From assembly GCA_020426065.1 (NCBI GenBank), contig JAGQQT010000168.1:2969-8024 (forward strand): a stretch of 5,056 bases of DNA, in the 5' to 3' direction. Source of the DNA: Planctomycetaceae bacterium. Lineage in GTDB: Bacteria; Planctomycetota; Planctomycetia; Planctomycetales; Planctomycetaceae. A program made the position numbers and the translations under genes. Shown piece by piece: positions 1-5,056 of this stretch. The notes beneath the pieces were generated by a model. It was not told where the DNA came from. It worked only from the letters and a program-made list of their open reading frames with translations, and searched no databases. Positions within the stretch are counted from its first letter, which is position 1, and every line of letters begins with the position of its first letter.

Positions 1-1466
1 CCCCCATCGTATTCCTTGAGCAAGCCGTTTGGTTCGAAGGCGAGAATGGATGTGGTGACGTTGTTCAGGAAAGCCCGGTCGTGGCTGACCAGCAATACTG
101 TTCCACTGTAGTTGACCAGAAGCTCTTCGAGCAGTTCGAGGGTTTCGGCGTCCAGATCGTTGGTCGGTTCATCCAGAATCAGCATGTTGGAAGGCTTTTT
201 GAACAACCGGGCCAGCAGCATCCGGTTTCGTTCCCCACCGGAAAGGTAGCGGGCCGGGCGACGGGCGCGTTCCGGAGTGAACAGGAACTCCTGCAGGTAG
301 CCATAGATGTGACGCTCCACGCCGTTCACAACCAGCCGCTCCTGGCCTTCTCCCACGTTTTCTGCAACGGATTTTTCTTCATCAATCTGTTCCCGCAGCT
401 GGTCGAAGTAGAGTGTTTCCAGCTTCGTTCCATGTCGGATGGTGCCGGAATCGGGATTCAGCTCTCCCAGCAGTAACTTAAGCAGAGTGGTTTTGCCCGC
501 TCCGTTAGAGCCGACAATCCCCACCTTGTCTCCCCGCATCAGGAGGGTGGAAAAATTCTGGATGATCGGCCGGTCTCCATAGTGGAACTGGACATCGGTG
601 GCTTCGATCACCAGATTACCGGAACGCTCGGCTTCCGAAGCCTGCATGCGGACATTGCCGACTTTTTTCCGGCGTTGGGAACGCTCATCCCGCATTTTCT
701 TCAATGCACGCACCCGACCTTCGTTGCGGGTCCTGCGCGCTTTGATCCCCTGACGAATCCAGCGTTCTTCCTCGGCCAGTTTTTTGTCGAACAGAGCCTC
801 CTGTTTTTCTTCCGCATCAAGGGCGGCGGCTTTTCGATTCAGGAACGTGTTGTAGTCGCAGGTCCAGTCAAACAGACGCCCTCGTTCGACCTCAATAATT
901 CGAGTGGCCAGCGCCTGCAGAAAAACACGGTCGTGAGTCACAAACAAGAGCGAGCCGCCAAAGCCTTTGAGAAAGTTTTCCAGCCACGTGATCGATTCCA
1001 TATCCAGATGGTTGGTTGGTTCATCGAGCAGCAGCAGGTCGGGTTGCAGTGCGAGCGACTGGGCCAGCAGCACGCGTCGTTTCATCCCCGAGGAGAGCGA
1101 AGCAAAATCGGCCTCCGGATCCAGTGACATCCGGGACAGTGTTTTCTCGATCTGATGATCCAGCTCCCAGGACTCTTCCGTTCCTGAAGTCTGCAAAGCG
1201 GAACGAATCACTTCCTGAATGGTCCCTGTCAAACCTGCTGGCACTTCCTGCAGGAGTCTGGTGACACGAATCCCCGGCTCGCAACGAACCTGTCCGTCAT
1301 CAGGAACCAGCTCCCCGGCAACCAGCTTCATCAAAGTCGATTTTCCGGCCCCGTTGCGGCCCAGCAGGCCAATCCGTTCCCCCCGCTCAATCTCAAAGGA
1401 CAAATCCTCCAGCAGGGGAGGCTGGGTAAATGTAAAACTGACCTGGTCAAAATGAATCAGCGACAT
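1..1466 (-). CDS. uup: ABC-F family ATPase, Uup type (C-terminus cut off by window edge)
   Basis: Cytoplasmic ABC-F protein with two ATPase domains and no membrane segments. The family acts on ribosomes; E. coli Uup is linked to ribosome function and to transposon precise excision. 488 complete codons are visible. Domain 1 has Walker A GRNGAGKS (36-43), signature LSSGM (124-128), Walker B/catalytic DEPTNHLD (148-155, E149) and H-loop H178. A charged linker follows with RQGIKARRTRNEGRVRAL (about 238-255), the P-site-tRNA-interacting region, which closely resembles E. coli Uup from memory. Domain 2 has Walker A GSNGAGKT (319-326), signature LSGGE (408-412), DEPTNDLD (432-439, E433) and H462. 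The reading frame leaves the window after LKEYDG, so the C-terminal coiled-coil domain (the family is about 630 residues) lies outside. The start MSLIHF matches the family start; no clear Shine-Dalgarno precedes it. The gene lies 43 bases downstream of the binding-protein gene on the same strand. Family assignment is firm. The first signature is unusual in having Ser for the first Gly. Confidence 0.96.
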   Translation of the reverse strand, partial: MSLIHFDQVSFTFTQPPLLEDLSFEIERGERIGLLGRNGAGKSTLMKLVAGELVPDDGQVRCEPGIRVTRLLQEVPAGLTGTIQEVIRSALQTSGTEESWELDHQIEKTLSRMSLDPEADFASLSSGMKRRVLLAQSLALQPDLLLLDEPTNHLDMESITWLENFLKGFGGSLLFVTHDRVFLQALATRIIEVERGRLFDWTCDYNTFLNRKAAALDAEEKQEALFDKKLAEEERWIRQGIKARRTRNEGRVRALKKMRDERSQRRKKVGNVRMQASEAERSGNLVIEATDVQFHYGDRPIIQNFSTLLMRGDKVGIVGSNGAGKTTLLKLLLGELNPDSGTIRHGTKLETLYFDQLREQIDEEKSVAENVGEGQERLVVNGVERHIYGYLQEFLFTPERARRPARYLSGGERNRMLLARLFKKPSNMLILDEPTNDLDAETLELLEELLVNYSGTVLLVSHDRAFLNNVTTSILAFEPNGLLKEYDG

Positions 1467-1509
1467 GGTCGCACTTTCAGGGAAAAACGCAGCAGGTGGG
1501 AAGGGATCA

Positions 1510-2487
1510 TCAGTTGGCTGGTTGAGACCATTGTACGTGAGCGGCCGCTCCTGGCTCCATCAGACTTAACTCGATGAGCTGCAGTTCCAGAGCATCCCAG
1601 CGGCCCTGAGTCATGCCGCCGGTGAACGTGCCGTCCGCATCGAGGCAGAGTGGCTTCAAGGCTTCTACTCCCTTGTCGAGCACGCTGCGGGGCATCTCCG
1701 GATTGATCGTCTGGAGATGATCGTGCACGGGGCCAGGATTTTCGAGGTACGATTTCCAGCCGGCTATCGAGGCGTTCACGAAGGCCTGCACCTGTTGAGG
1801 ATGTTCCTTGACCCAGTCTTCGGATGTGATCAAAACACTCGAATACGGATCAAATCCGAGATCGGAAACAAGCAGTTCTTTCGTGGACGCTCCCTGTTTG
1901 CGGGCAATGATCGGTTCACTGAACACATAAGCCTGCTGGGCAAATCGTTTATCCTGCAGGAACTCGGCAATCGTGCCGCTGTTCCGAACAATCTTCACAT
2001 CGGTCAGAGGGAGCTTCTTGCGCAGAAAGTGAGAAAACGCCGGGGCATCGCTCATGGCGAGCGTGACATTCTGAAGTTGATCCCAGTTTTCGATTCCCGC
2101 TTCGGCATGGACGAGGATGCAGCGCGGGGAGTGCTGCAGAGGTGCCATCAGAGCGACCACCGGTGCCCCTTGAGCCCGGCCCATCAGGATCCGGTCAGCG
2201 TTGGAAACGCCAAAAGTCACCCGGTTCAACGCCACCCGTTGAATCACCGGACTGTCTGGCCCGCCCGGCAGGATTTCGACTTCAAATCCAGCCTCCTGGT
2301 AGGTTCCGTTTAAAAGGGCGGCATAGAATCCACCATGTTCGGCTTCCGGAAGCCAGTTGAGTGCCAGCGTGACCGAAACGGCGGAATCACTTCGGGTTTC
2401 ACTGGAGCCGGAATCTGTTTCGGGCTTCTGGCAACCTGCGACCAGGCAGATCAGCCACAAGACTGTCAGAATTCTTACAACCGGCAT
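1510..2487 (-). CDS. ABC transporter substrate-binding lipoprotein, NMT1/THI5-like (ThiY/SsuA) fold
   Basis: Exported solute-binding protein, 325 residues from the start chosen here. Residues 1-19 form a lipoprotein signal peptide: R5, a hydrophobic stretch, then lipobox V-A-G-C with Cys19 as the lipid-attachment residue. A Ser/Glu/Asp-rich linker follows. The mature domain opens with LNWLPEAEHGGFYAA (43-57), the hallmark beginning of the NMT1/THI5-like family, whose members bind pyrimidine precursors, taurine/alkanesulfonates or similar small molecules. An LPGGPDSPVIQRVA segment (about 73-86) and a VSNADRILMGRAQG segment also fit the fold. The ligand cannot be told from sequence alone. An in-frame ATG 14 codons upstream (2529) would give 339 residues, but that adds a poor n-region, whereas the chosen ATG has a GGAG nine bases upstream. 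No permease or transporter ATPase gene is visible beside it. It may share a transcript with uup downstream. Confidence 0.88.
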   Translation of the reverse strand: MPVVRILTVLWLICLVAGCQKPETDSGSSETRSDSAVSVTLALNWLPEAEHGGFYAALLNGTYQEAGFEVEILPGGPDSPVIQRVALNRVTFGVSNADRILMGRAQGAPVVALMAPLQHSPRCILVHAEAGIENWDQLQNVTLAMSDAPAFSHFLRKKLPLTDVKIVRNSGTIAEFLQDKRFAQQAYVFSEPIIARKQGASTKELLVSDLGFDPYSSVLITSEDWVKEHPQQVQAFVNASIAGWKSYLENPGPVHDHLQTINPEMPRSVLDKGVEALKPLCLDADGTFTGGMTQGRWDALELQLIELSLMEPGAAAHVQWSQPAN

Positions 2488-2496
2488 TTTCCCGCA

Positions 2497-2500
2497 CTCC
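2497..2500 (-). promoter_or_regulatory. Shine-Dalgarno GGAG deciding the binding-protein start
   Basis: On the minus strand GGAG is followed by nine bases and then ATG at 2487. The upstream in-frame ATGs at 2529, 2508 and 2502 have weaker purine stretches. This and the compact 19-residue signal peptide favour 2487. Confidence 0.5.
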
Positions 2501-2556
2501 ATTTTCATCGGCTTGATAAACAGAATCATCCCGCTGGCCAGAAATCAGCCGATCCC

Positions 2557-2602
2557 GCCGGAATCTGGACCTGGCCCGCCACGCCTGCCGGATTCAGGTC
2601 CT
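2557..2602. repeat. Imperfect 16-base direct repeat that also forms an inverted repeat
   Basis: GCCGGAATCTGGACCT and GCCGGATTCAGGTCCT start exactly 30 bases apart and differ at three positions, all A/T swaps. Because of the swaps, GGACCTG in copy 1 is the reverse complement of CAGGTCC in copy 2, giving a 7-base stem with a 21-base loop. GAATC (2561-2565) and GATTC (2591-2595) are also complementary and would pair in a competing, crossing arrangement. A role as operator or leader structure is possible but unproven. Confidence 0.45.
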
Positions 2603-2663
2603 AATGTTTAACAACATCTTGCGAGAGGGACCAGTTACGCCATTCAATTTGGATGGGATTCAC

Positions 2664-2668
2664 AAGGG
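2664..2668 (+). promoter_or_regulatory. Shine-Dalgarno AAGGG of the small membrane-protein gene
   Basis: AAGGG lies seven bases before the ATG at 2676. The alternative in-frame ATG at 2604 has no comparable site and would add 24 residues lacking any recognisable feature, so this site decides the start. Confidence 0.5.
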
Positions 2669-2675
2669 CGAACCG

Positions 2676-2837
2676 ATGCTGCAGAAATTCTGGACGCAGA
2701 TCTGTTTCTATGCAGACTTCTATTACGATTTCGCCATCAAAAGCTGGAACAACATCACTCCCTCACAGTATGCCGTTGTGCTGCTTGGTGTCGGCTGGTT
2801 TGGCTGGATTATGCTGAAATCGGCCAGCCGCAAGTAA
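2676..2837 (+). CDS. Small single-span membrane protein, 53 residues, function unknown
   Basis: I do not recognise a family. The N-terminal half (about 1-26) is rich in aromatic residues (FW, FYADFYYDF, W24) and looks amphipathic. A TPSQ turn at 28-31 is followed by one hydrophobic membrane segment, about residues 32-47 (YAVVLLGVGWFGWIML). The tail KSASRK is basic, which by the positive-inside rule suggests a cytoplasmic C-terminus. The start at 2676 is preferred because of the AAGGG seven bases upstream; an ATG at 2604 would give 77 residues. It is the only convincing plus-strand gene between minus-strand neighbours, divergent from the binding-protein gene and convergent with the STAS gene. 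That no gene overlaps it on the other strand, together with a well-formed membrane segment, supports it being real. Conservation could not be checked here. Confidence 0.62.
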   Translation: MLQKFWTQICFYADFYYDFAIKSWNNITPSQYAVVLLGVGWFGWIMLKSASRK

Positions 2838-2851
2838 TGCCTCATCAGGCA
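2838..2851. terminator. Small hairpin between convergent genes, possible bidirectional terminator
   Basis: TGCCT-CATC-AGGCA forms a perfect 5-base stem with a 4-base loop directly after the stop codon of the small membrane-protein gene and 7 bases past the stop of the STAS gene. The position suits a shared terminator, but neither strand has a following T-run, so intrinsic termination would be weak. Confidence 0.35.
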
Positions 2852-2858
2852 GACAGAT

Positions 2859-3227
2859 TCAGCCCTGCTGAAAACTTTCCAGTGCCTTTTCGCGGGTCTC
2901 AAAATAAGGCCAGAGCTTGAACAGGCTCATGTTCTTCAGCACTTCGTGCATGTTATCGCTGGCCGAACAGATCGCCACTTTTCCGTTCCGCAGCTTCTTT
3001 TCCCGGCCGAGCGTAATCAGGGCTCCAATGAATTCAGAGCCGAAATAGTTCAAGTTGCTCAGGTCGATGATCAGATGAGGGGTTGCCTGGTCGGCAACGA
3101 GGGTGCGGACGATATTGGATTCTGCCTGCAAATCGGCATAGCGAAAACTGGCCCCCTGCCCGTTCGGTGTCACGAACACGGTCGGCGGTTCTTTTTCAAC
3201 CAGAAAGATGCGGAGATGTTTGGCCAT
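2859..3227 (-). CDS. Single-domain STAS protein (anti-sigma factor antagonist-like)
   Basis: 122-residue cytoplasmic protein spanning one STAS domain, the SpoIIAA/RsbV fold used in partner-switching with HPK-type anti-sigma kinases. The core strand and helix read HLIIDLSNLNYFGSEFIGAL (51-70). The segment YFGSEFIG aligns with the SpoIIAA-type FMDSSGLG, so Ser64 takes the place of the phosphorylated Ser, preceded by Gly63 where the family usually has Asp. The C-terminal part (GKVAICSASDNMHEVLKNMSL, then LFKLWPYFETREKAL) fits the last strand and helices of the fold. It is full length for a stand-alone antagonist. No kinase or phosphatase partner is in the window, so its regulatory target is unknown; it could be a structural scaffold rather than a sigma-factor regulator. 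The ATG at 3227 is the only plausible start, although no Shine-Dalgarno is evident. A candidate promoter lies at 3260-3288. Confidence 0.88.
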   Translation of the reverse strand: MAKHLRIFLVEKEPPTVFVTPNGQGASFRYADLQAESNIVRTLVADQATPHLIIDLSNLNYFGSEFIGALITLGREKKLRNGKVAICSASDNMHEVLKNMSLFKLWPYFETREKALESFQQG

Positions 3228-3259
3228 AGCGTACTGGGAGTCAAAGGATCGAAAAACTG

Positions 3260-3288
3260 TTCTTACCGGATCAAAAATCCGGATGCAA
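3260..3288 (-). promoter_or_regulatory. Candidate STAS promoter with a dyad filling the spacer
   Basis: Reading the minus strand, TTGCAT (3288-3283, four of six matches to TTGACA) is followed by 17 bases and then TAAGAA (3265-3260, three of six matches to TATAAT). The spacer is exactly the inverted repeat CCGGAT-TTTTG-ATCCGG. Transcription would begin near 3253, leaving a leader of about 26 bases. The hexamers are weak, so this is a proposal rather than a firm call. Confidence 0.35.
3266..3282. repeat. Inverted repeat CCGGAT-N5-ATCCGG, copy 1
   Basis: Perfect 6-base arms with a 5-base centre (CAAAA on the plus strand). The arms are the same as in the dyad at 3370-3383. It could bind a dimeric regulator or form a short hairpin. 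Confidence 0.5.
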
Positions 3289-3369
3289 CACAGTAACGCT
3301 CAGAAGTCGAATCTGTTCGTGGAATAATTGACCGAAACCCACAATCCACGCCGAATTCCCGGGGAATCT

Positions 3370-3383
3370 CCGGATCAATCCGG
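3370..3383. repeat. Inverted repeat CCGGAT-N2-ATCCGG, copy 2
   Basis: Perfect 6-base arms identical to those of copy 1, with a 2-base centre. The tight centre makes a DNA-binding site more likely than an RNA hairpin. It lies 104 bases from copy 1 in the same intergenic region. Confidence 0.5.
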
Positions 3384-3426
3384 TTGTTCAGCATCTCGAC
3401 ATCAGGAGAATTACTGATTTCCCCGA

Positions 3427-4794
3427 TTACGGCCGGTCAGCAGTCCGCTCCGGAGCCAGGTCCACACAGGCCAGAGTTCCCTCCGCTCCCCGGCAATAGA
3501 TCATCTGATCACACAGGATGGGCATCGTCCAGCATTGCTCATTCATCACAGTGATCCGCCCGGTTTCCTGGTAGGCTTTGGGCGTCATCTCGGCCAGCAC
3601 CAGTTCGCCCAGATCGCTGGTGATAATCAGGTGTTCGGCTGTGGCCATCAGCGCCCCGCAACCGAGCCCTTCCTGGGTCCAGGCGACTTCACCAGTTTCC
3701 CAGTTCACACATTTGAGCGTGACGGTTCGCCGGTTGTGTGAATTGCCGTCAAAACCGTACAGCCAGCCGTTGTGCAGAACGCAGGAATTCATGTGATTCC
3801 GCATTTCCTTGTTCTGCCAGACCGGTTCGAGTTTGTTGCCATCAAAATTGAGCAGCACTGCTCCGATGTTGTATCCCGTTGAAACAAAGATCTGCCCGTT
3901 CAGCCACAGTGGCGTGGTTGAGTTGGTGTCGTAAGGAGAGTCCCAGGGGAAAAATGTGGTTTCTTCATGAGTTGCCAGATCGACAATCGACAACCCTTCG
4001 TTGTTCAGAGCGGCAAGGAATTGCCGGCCGGACTGCTCAAACAGTTCCGGAGTCCCATAGCCGGGCATGCGGGCGGCTGTTTTCCACTTGAGTTGACCAG
4101 TCTGTTTATCCAGCCCGACGACTGAACCCGCTTCCAGCAGCACTTCCTCACCCCGGATCACCGGTGTGCAGGTGAAGCCCCATTCCGGCAGAGGGATCTG
4201 GAGTTCTGCCCGCAGGTCAAACTTCCACAGTTCCTGACCGGTTGCCGCATCCAGCTTCCGGACTTCCCCTTCACGACTGTTGATGTAGACATGCTGCCCA
4301 TCCAGAGCAGGTGAGGCTCCCGGGCCTCCTTTGTGCAGATGGTCCAGCAGCTGACAGGGATAACTGATCGACCAGACGATTTTTCCAGTCAGAGCATCAA
4401 AACACCAGGCAGTTTCCTGTTCGGTCCCTTCCGGATGTCCCAGTGCATACACTTTGCCGCCAGCAACGCTGACCGCGCTGTAACCAATCCCGATATTGTG
4501 TCGCCACAAAACCGGAGGCATGTTATCCAGAGCATCAGAACGCAGATGCTCCCGCGAGATTCCATCCCGATGCACGCCCCGCCAGCAGGGCCATTCCGGA
4601 GCCACCAGATCAGACTCTGGCTTCAGCACGGAATGCTTGACCGGAATCACGTTTACGGGGGATTCCGCCTTGAATTCGGAGAACATCATCTCATCCGATG
4701 AGCCGCAACCTCCGCACAAGACCAGCAATACGCCAGTCAGCAACAGTCCAGACACTTTGTTCCAGATTACCATCAGCTTCTTGTCAACCAACAT
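3427..4794 (-). CDS. PQQ-like beta-propeller repeat lipoprotein
   Basis: Predicted exported protein of 455 residues with a quinoprotein-type (PQQ-like, BamB-like) beta-propeller. Residues 1-30 look like a lipoprotein signal: K5/K6, a hydrophobic run LLLTGVLLVL, then CGGC with Cys30. Cys at -3 is unusual for a lipobox, so lipidation is likely but not certain. WPCWRGVHRDGIS (68-80) is the typical opening of planctomycete propeller proteins. Blade-type repeats ending in the D-x-x-TG-x-x-x-W pattern occur at about 132-141 (FDALTGKIVW), 181-190 (LDAATGQELW), 228-237 (LDKQTGQLKW) and 362-372 (CVNWETGEVAW). No dehydrogenase active-site signature was recognised, so it is probably a binding or scaffold propeller rather than an enzyme. 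The frame is open upstream to ATGs at 4917 and 4863, but those starts bury the signal peptide; 4794 has AAGGA ten bases upstream. ATG 4773 is a further option. It stands alone on its strand, 199 bases before the STAS gene. Confidence 0.88.
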   Translation of the reverse strand: MLVDKKLMVIWNKVSGLLLTGVLLVLCGGCGSSDEMMFSEFKAESPVNVIPVKHSVLKPESDLVAPEWPCWRGVHRDGISREHLRSDALDNMPPVLWRHNIGIGYSAVSVAGGKVYALGHPEGTEQETAWCFDALTGKIVWSISYPCQLLDHLHKGGPGASPALDGQHVYINSREGEVRKLDAATGQELWKFDLRAELQIPLPEWGFTCTPVIRGEEVLLEAGSVVGLDKQTGQLKWKTAARMPGYGTPELFEQSGRQFLAALNNEGLSIVDLATHEETTFFPWDSPYDTNSTTPLWLNGQIFVSTGYNIGAVLLNFDGNKLEPVWQNKEMRNHMNSCVLHNGWLYGFDGNSHNRRTVTLKCVNWETGEVAWTQEGLGCGALMATAEHLIITSDLGELVLAEMTPKAYQETGRITVMNEQCWTMPILCDQMIYCRGAEGTLACVDLAPERTADRP

Positions 4795-4804
4795 TGTTTT
4801 GCGA

Positions 4805-4809
4805 TCCTT
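4805..4809 (-). promoter_or_regulatory. Shine-Dalgarno AAGGA supporting the beta-propeller start
   Basis: On the minus strand AAGGA is followed by ten bases and then ATG at 4794. The later in-frame ATG at 4773 has only AAGAAG about three bases away. The site and the position of the signal peptide together favour 4794. Confidence 0.45.
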
Positions 4810-4952
4810 CGCGAACGAGTACCGGAATTGCACAATTGCTCCGGCATCACACTCGGACTTCATCAAAATCACTTCTCTGCAGAATACAGCAAGTCTGGCC
4901 ACTGAATCGTTACACACATTGACTGTGTTTATTCAGCACCGATCACTGATCA

Positions 4953-4973
4953 GGGACAAGACAATTCTGTCCC
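4953..4973. repeat. Inverted repeat GGGACA-N9-TGTCCC
   Basis: Perfect 6-base arms separated by nine bases. It sits between the beta-propeller gene and the possible plus-strand gene at 5026, where an operator or leader hairpin would be expected. Arms this short can arise by chance. Confidence 0.4.
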
Positions 4974-5025
4974 GGTGGTTTCTCGGTTCCTGTGTGACCC
5001 GCCATCCCGAAAAGGGGATTACTCG

Positions 5026-5056
5026 ATGCGATACAAATGCGTTTTCGTACGAATAA
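5026..5056 (+). CDS. Possible start of a plus-strand gene running off the right edge
   Basis: ATG at 5026 is preceded by AAAGGGG (5011-5017) with eight bases between, the best-looking Shine-Dalgarno in the window. The frame is open to the edge and reads MRYKCVFVRI. Only ten codons are visible, so no function can be given, and it could be a chance ATG. If real, the gene is divergent from the beta-propeller gene. Confidence 0.35.
   Translation, partial: MRYKCVFVRI

Larger units (their letters stand above)
2488..2675. other. Divergent intergenic region with imperfect direct and inverted repeat
   Basis: This 188-base region must hold the promoters of the binding-protein gene (minus) and the small membrane-protein gene (plus). 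I could not find a convincing -35/-10 pair on either strand. It does contain a 16-base imperfect direct repeat at 2557-2572 and 2587-2602 (13 of 16 identical, period 30), a 7-base inverted repeat GGACCTG (2567-2573) / CAGGTCC (2595-2601), and a small dyad ATGTT-TAAC-AACAT (2604-2617). Confidence 0.5.
3228..3426. other. Intergenic region carrying several short dyads
   Basis: Upstream of the STAS gene and downstream of the beta-propeller gene. Apart from the promoter candidate it contains ATTCCC-G-GGGAAT (3355-3367), CCGGAT-CA-ATCCGG (3370-3383) and ATCAG-N8-CTGAT (3401-3418). The last lies just past the beta-propeller stop but has no T-run, so I do not call it a terminator. I see no gene here. 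Confidence 0.5.
4795..5025. other. Intergenic region upstream of the beta-propeller gene
   Basis: 231 bases that should contain the beta-propeller promoter (minus) and perhaps one for a plus-strand gene. I see no strong promoter. On the plus strand TTGACT (4919-4924) resembles a -35 box but has no good -10 partner. Small dyads are present: CCGGA-N13-TCCGG (4822-4844, with ATTG-CA-CAAT inside), CTGATCAG (4946-4953) and GGGACA-N9-TGTCCC (4953-4973). Confidence 0.45.

Noticed and set aside
81..1284. Several open frames on both strands within this stretch
   Set aside because: They are other-frame shadows of the uup gene, which has full ABC motifs in a single continuous frame; their translations show no family features.
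1539..1550. Perfect 12-base palindrome GAGCGGCCGCTC
   Set aside because: It lies in the coding region of the binding protein (Gly-Ala-Ala-Ala codons), and GC-rich codons explain it without a regulatory role.
1..2487. Binding protein plus Uup as subunits of one ABC importer
   Set aside because: ABC-F proteins such as Uup have fused ATPase domains, no membrane partner and a ribosomal role, so adjacency does not make Uup the transporter ATPase.
4795..4917. Longer start for the beta-propeller protein at 4917 or 4863
   Set aside because: These starts would place 23 to 41 extra residues before the signal peptide and leave the hydrophobic export segment internal.
4919..4947. TTGACT as part of a sigma-70-type promoter on the plus strand
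   Set aside because: The sequences at 16-18 base spacing match TATAAT at no more than three positions, so the pair is not convincing.
4496..5056. 186-codon plus-strand open frame
   Set aside because: Its first half lies antisense to the beta-propeller coding region, its composition is low in domain-like features, and no ribosome site precedes it.

Overview
The window is chromosomal sequence of moderate GC and looks planctomycete-like (order Planctomycetales). That placement is an inference. It rests on a lipoprotein quinoprotein-type beta-propeller opening with a WPxWRGxxRDG motif, a stand-alone STAS protein with an NYFGS core, loosely packed monocistronic genes and weak Shine-Dalgarno signals. 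No rRNA, tRNA, CRISPR array, insertion sequence or phage gene was seen.

Layout, left to right. Positions 1-1466 (minus strand) hold most of an ABC-F ATPase of the Uup family, whose C-terminus runs off the left edge. Just upstream of it on the same strand, after a 43-base gap, is a lipoprotein substrate-binding protein of the NMT1/THI5-like (ThiY/SsuA) fold at 1510-2487. A 188-base divergent intergenic region with an imperfect 16-base repeat separates it from a small plus-strand gene for a 53-residue single-span membrane protein (2676-2837). That gene converges on a minus-strand single-domain STAS protein (2859-3227), with a small hairpin in the 21-base gap between them. The 199 bases upstream of the STAS gene contain several short dyads, two with identical arms (CCGGAT...ATCCGG). 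One of these exactly fills the 17-base spacer of a plausible STAS promoter. Positions 3427-4794 (minus) encode a PQQ-like beta-propeller lipoprotein. Positions 4795-5025 are non-coding, and the window ends with what may be the first ten codons of a plus-strand gene.

Functional reading. The genes do not form one obvious pathway. Uup acts on the ribosome in the cytoplasm. The binding protein and the propeller protein are exported and probably lipid-anchored. The STAS protein is probably a cytoplasmic partner-switching regulator. The binding-protein gene and uup may be co-transcribed because of their spacing, but Uup has no membrane partner and should not be taken as the ATPase of that transporter. 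I see no strong evidence for a new multi-gene system. The least explained signals are the recurring CCGGAT/ATCCGG dyads around 3260-3390 and the small membrane protein.
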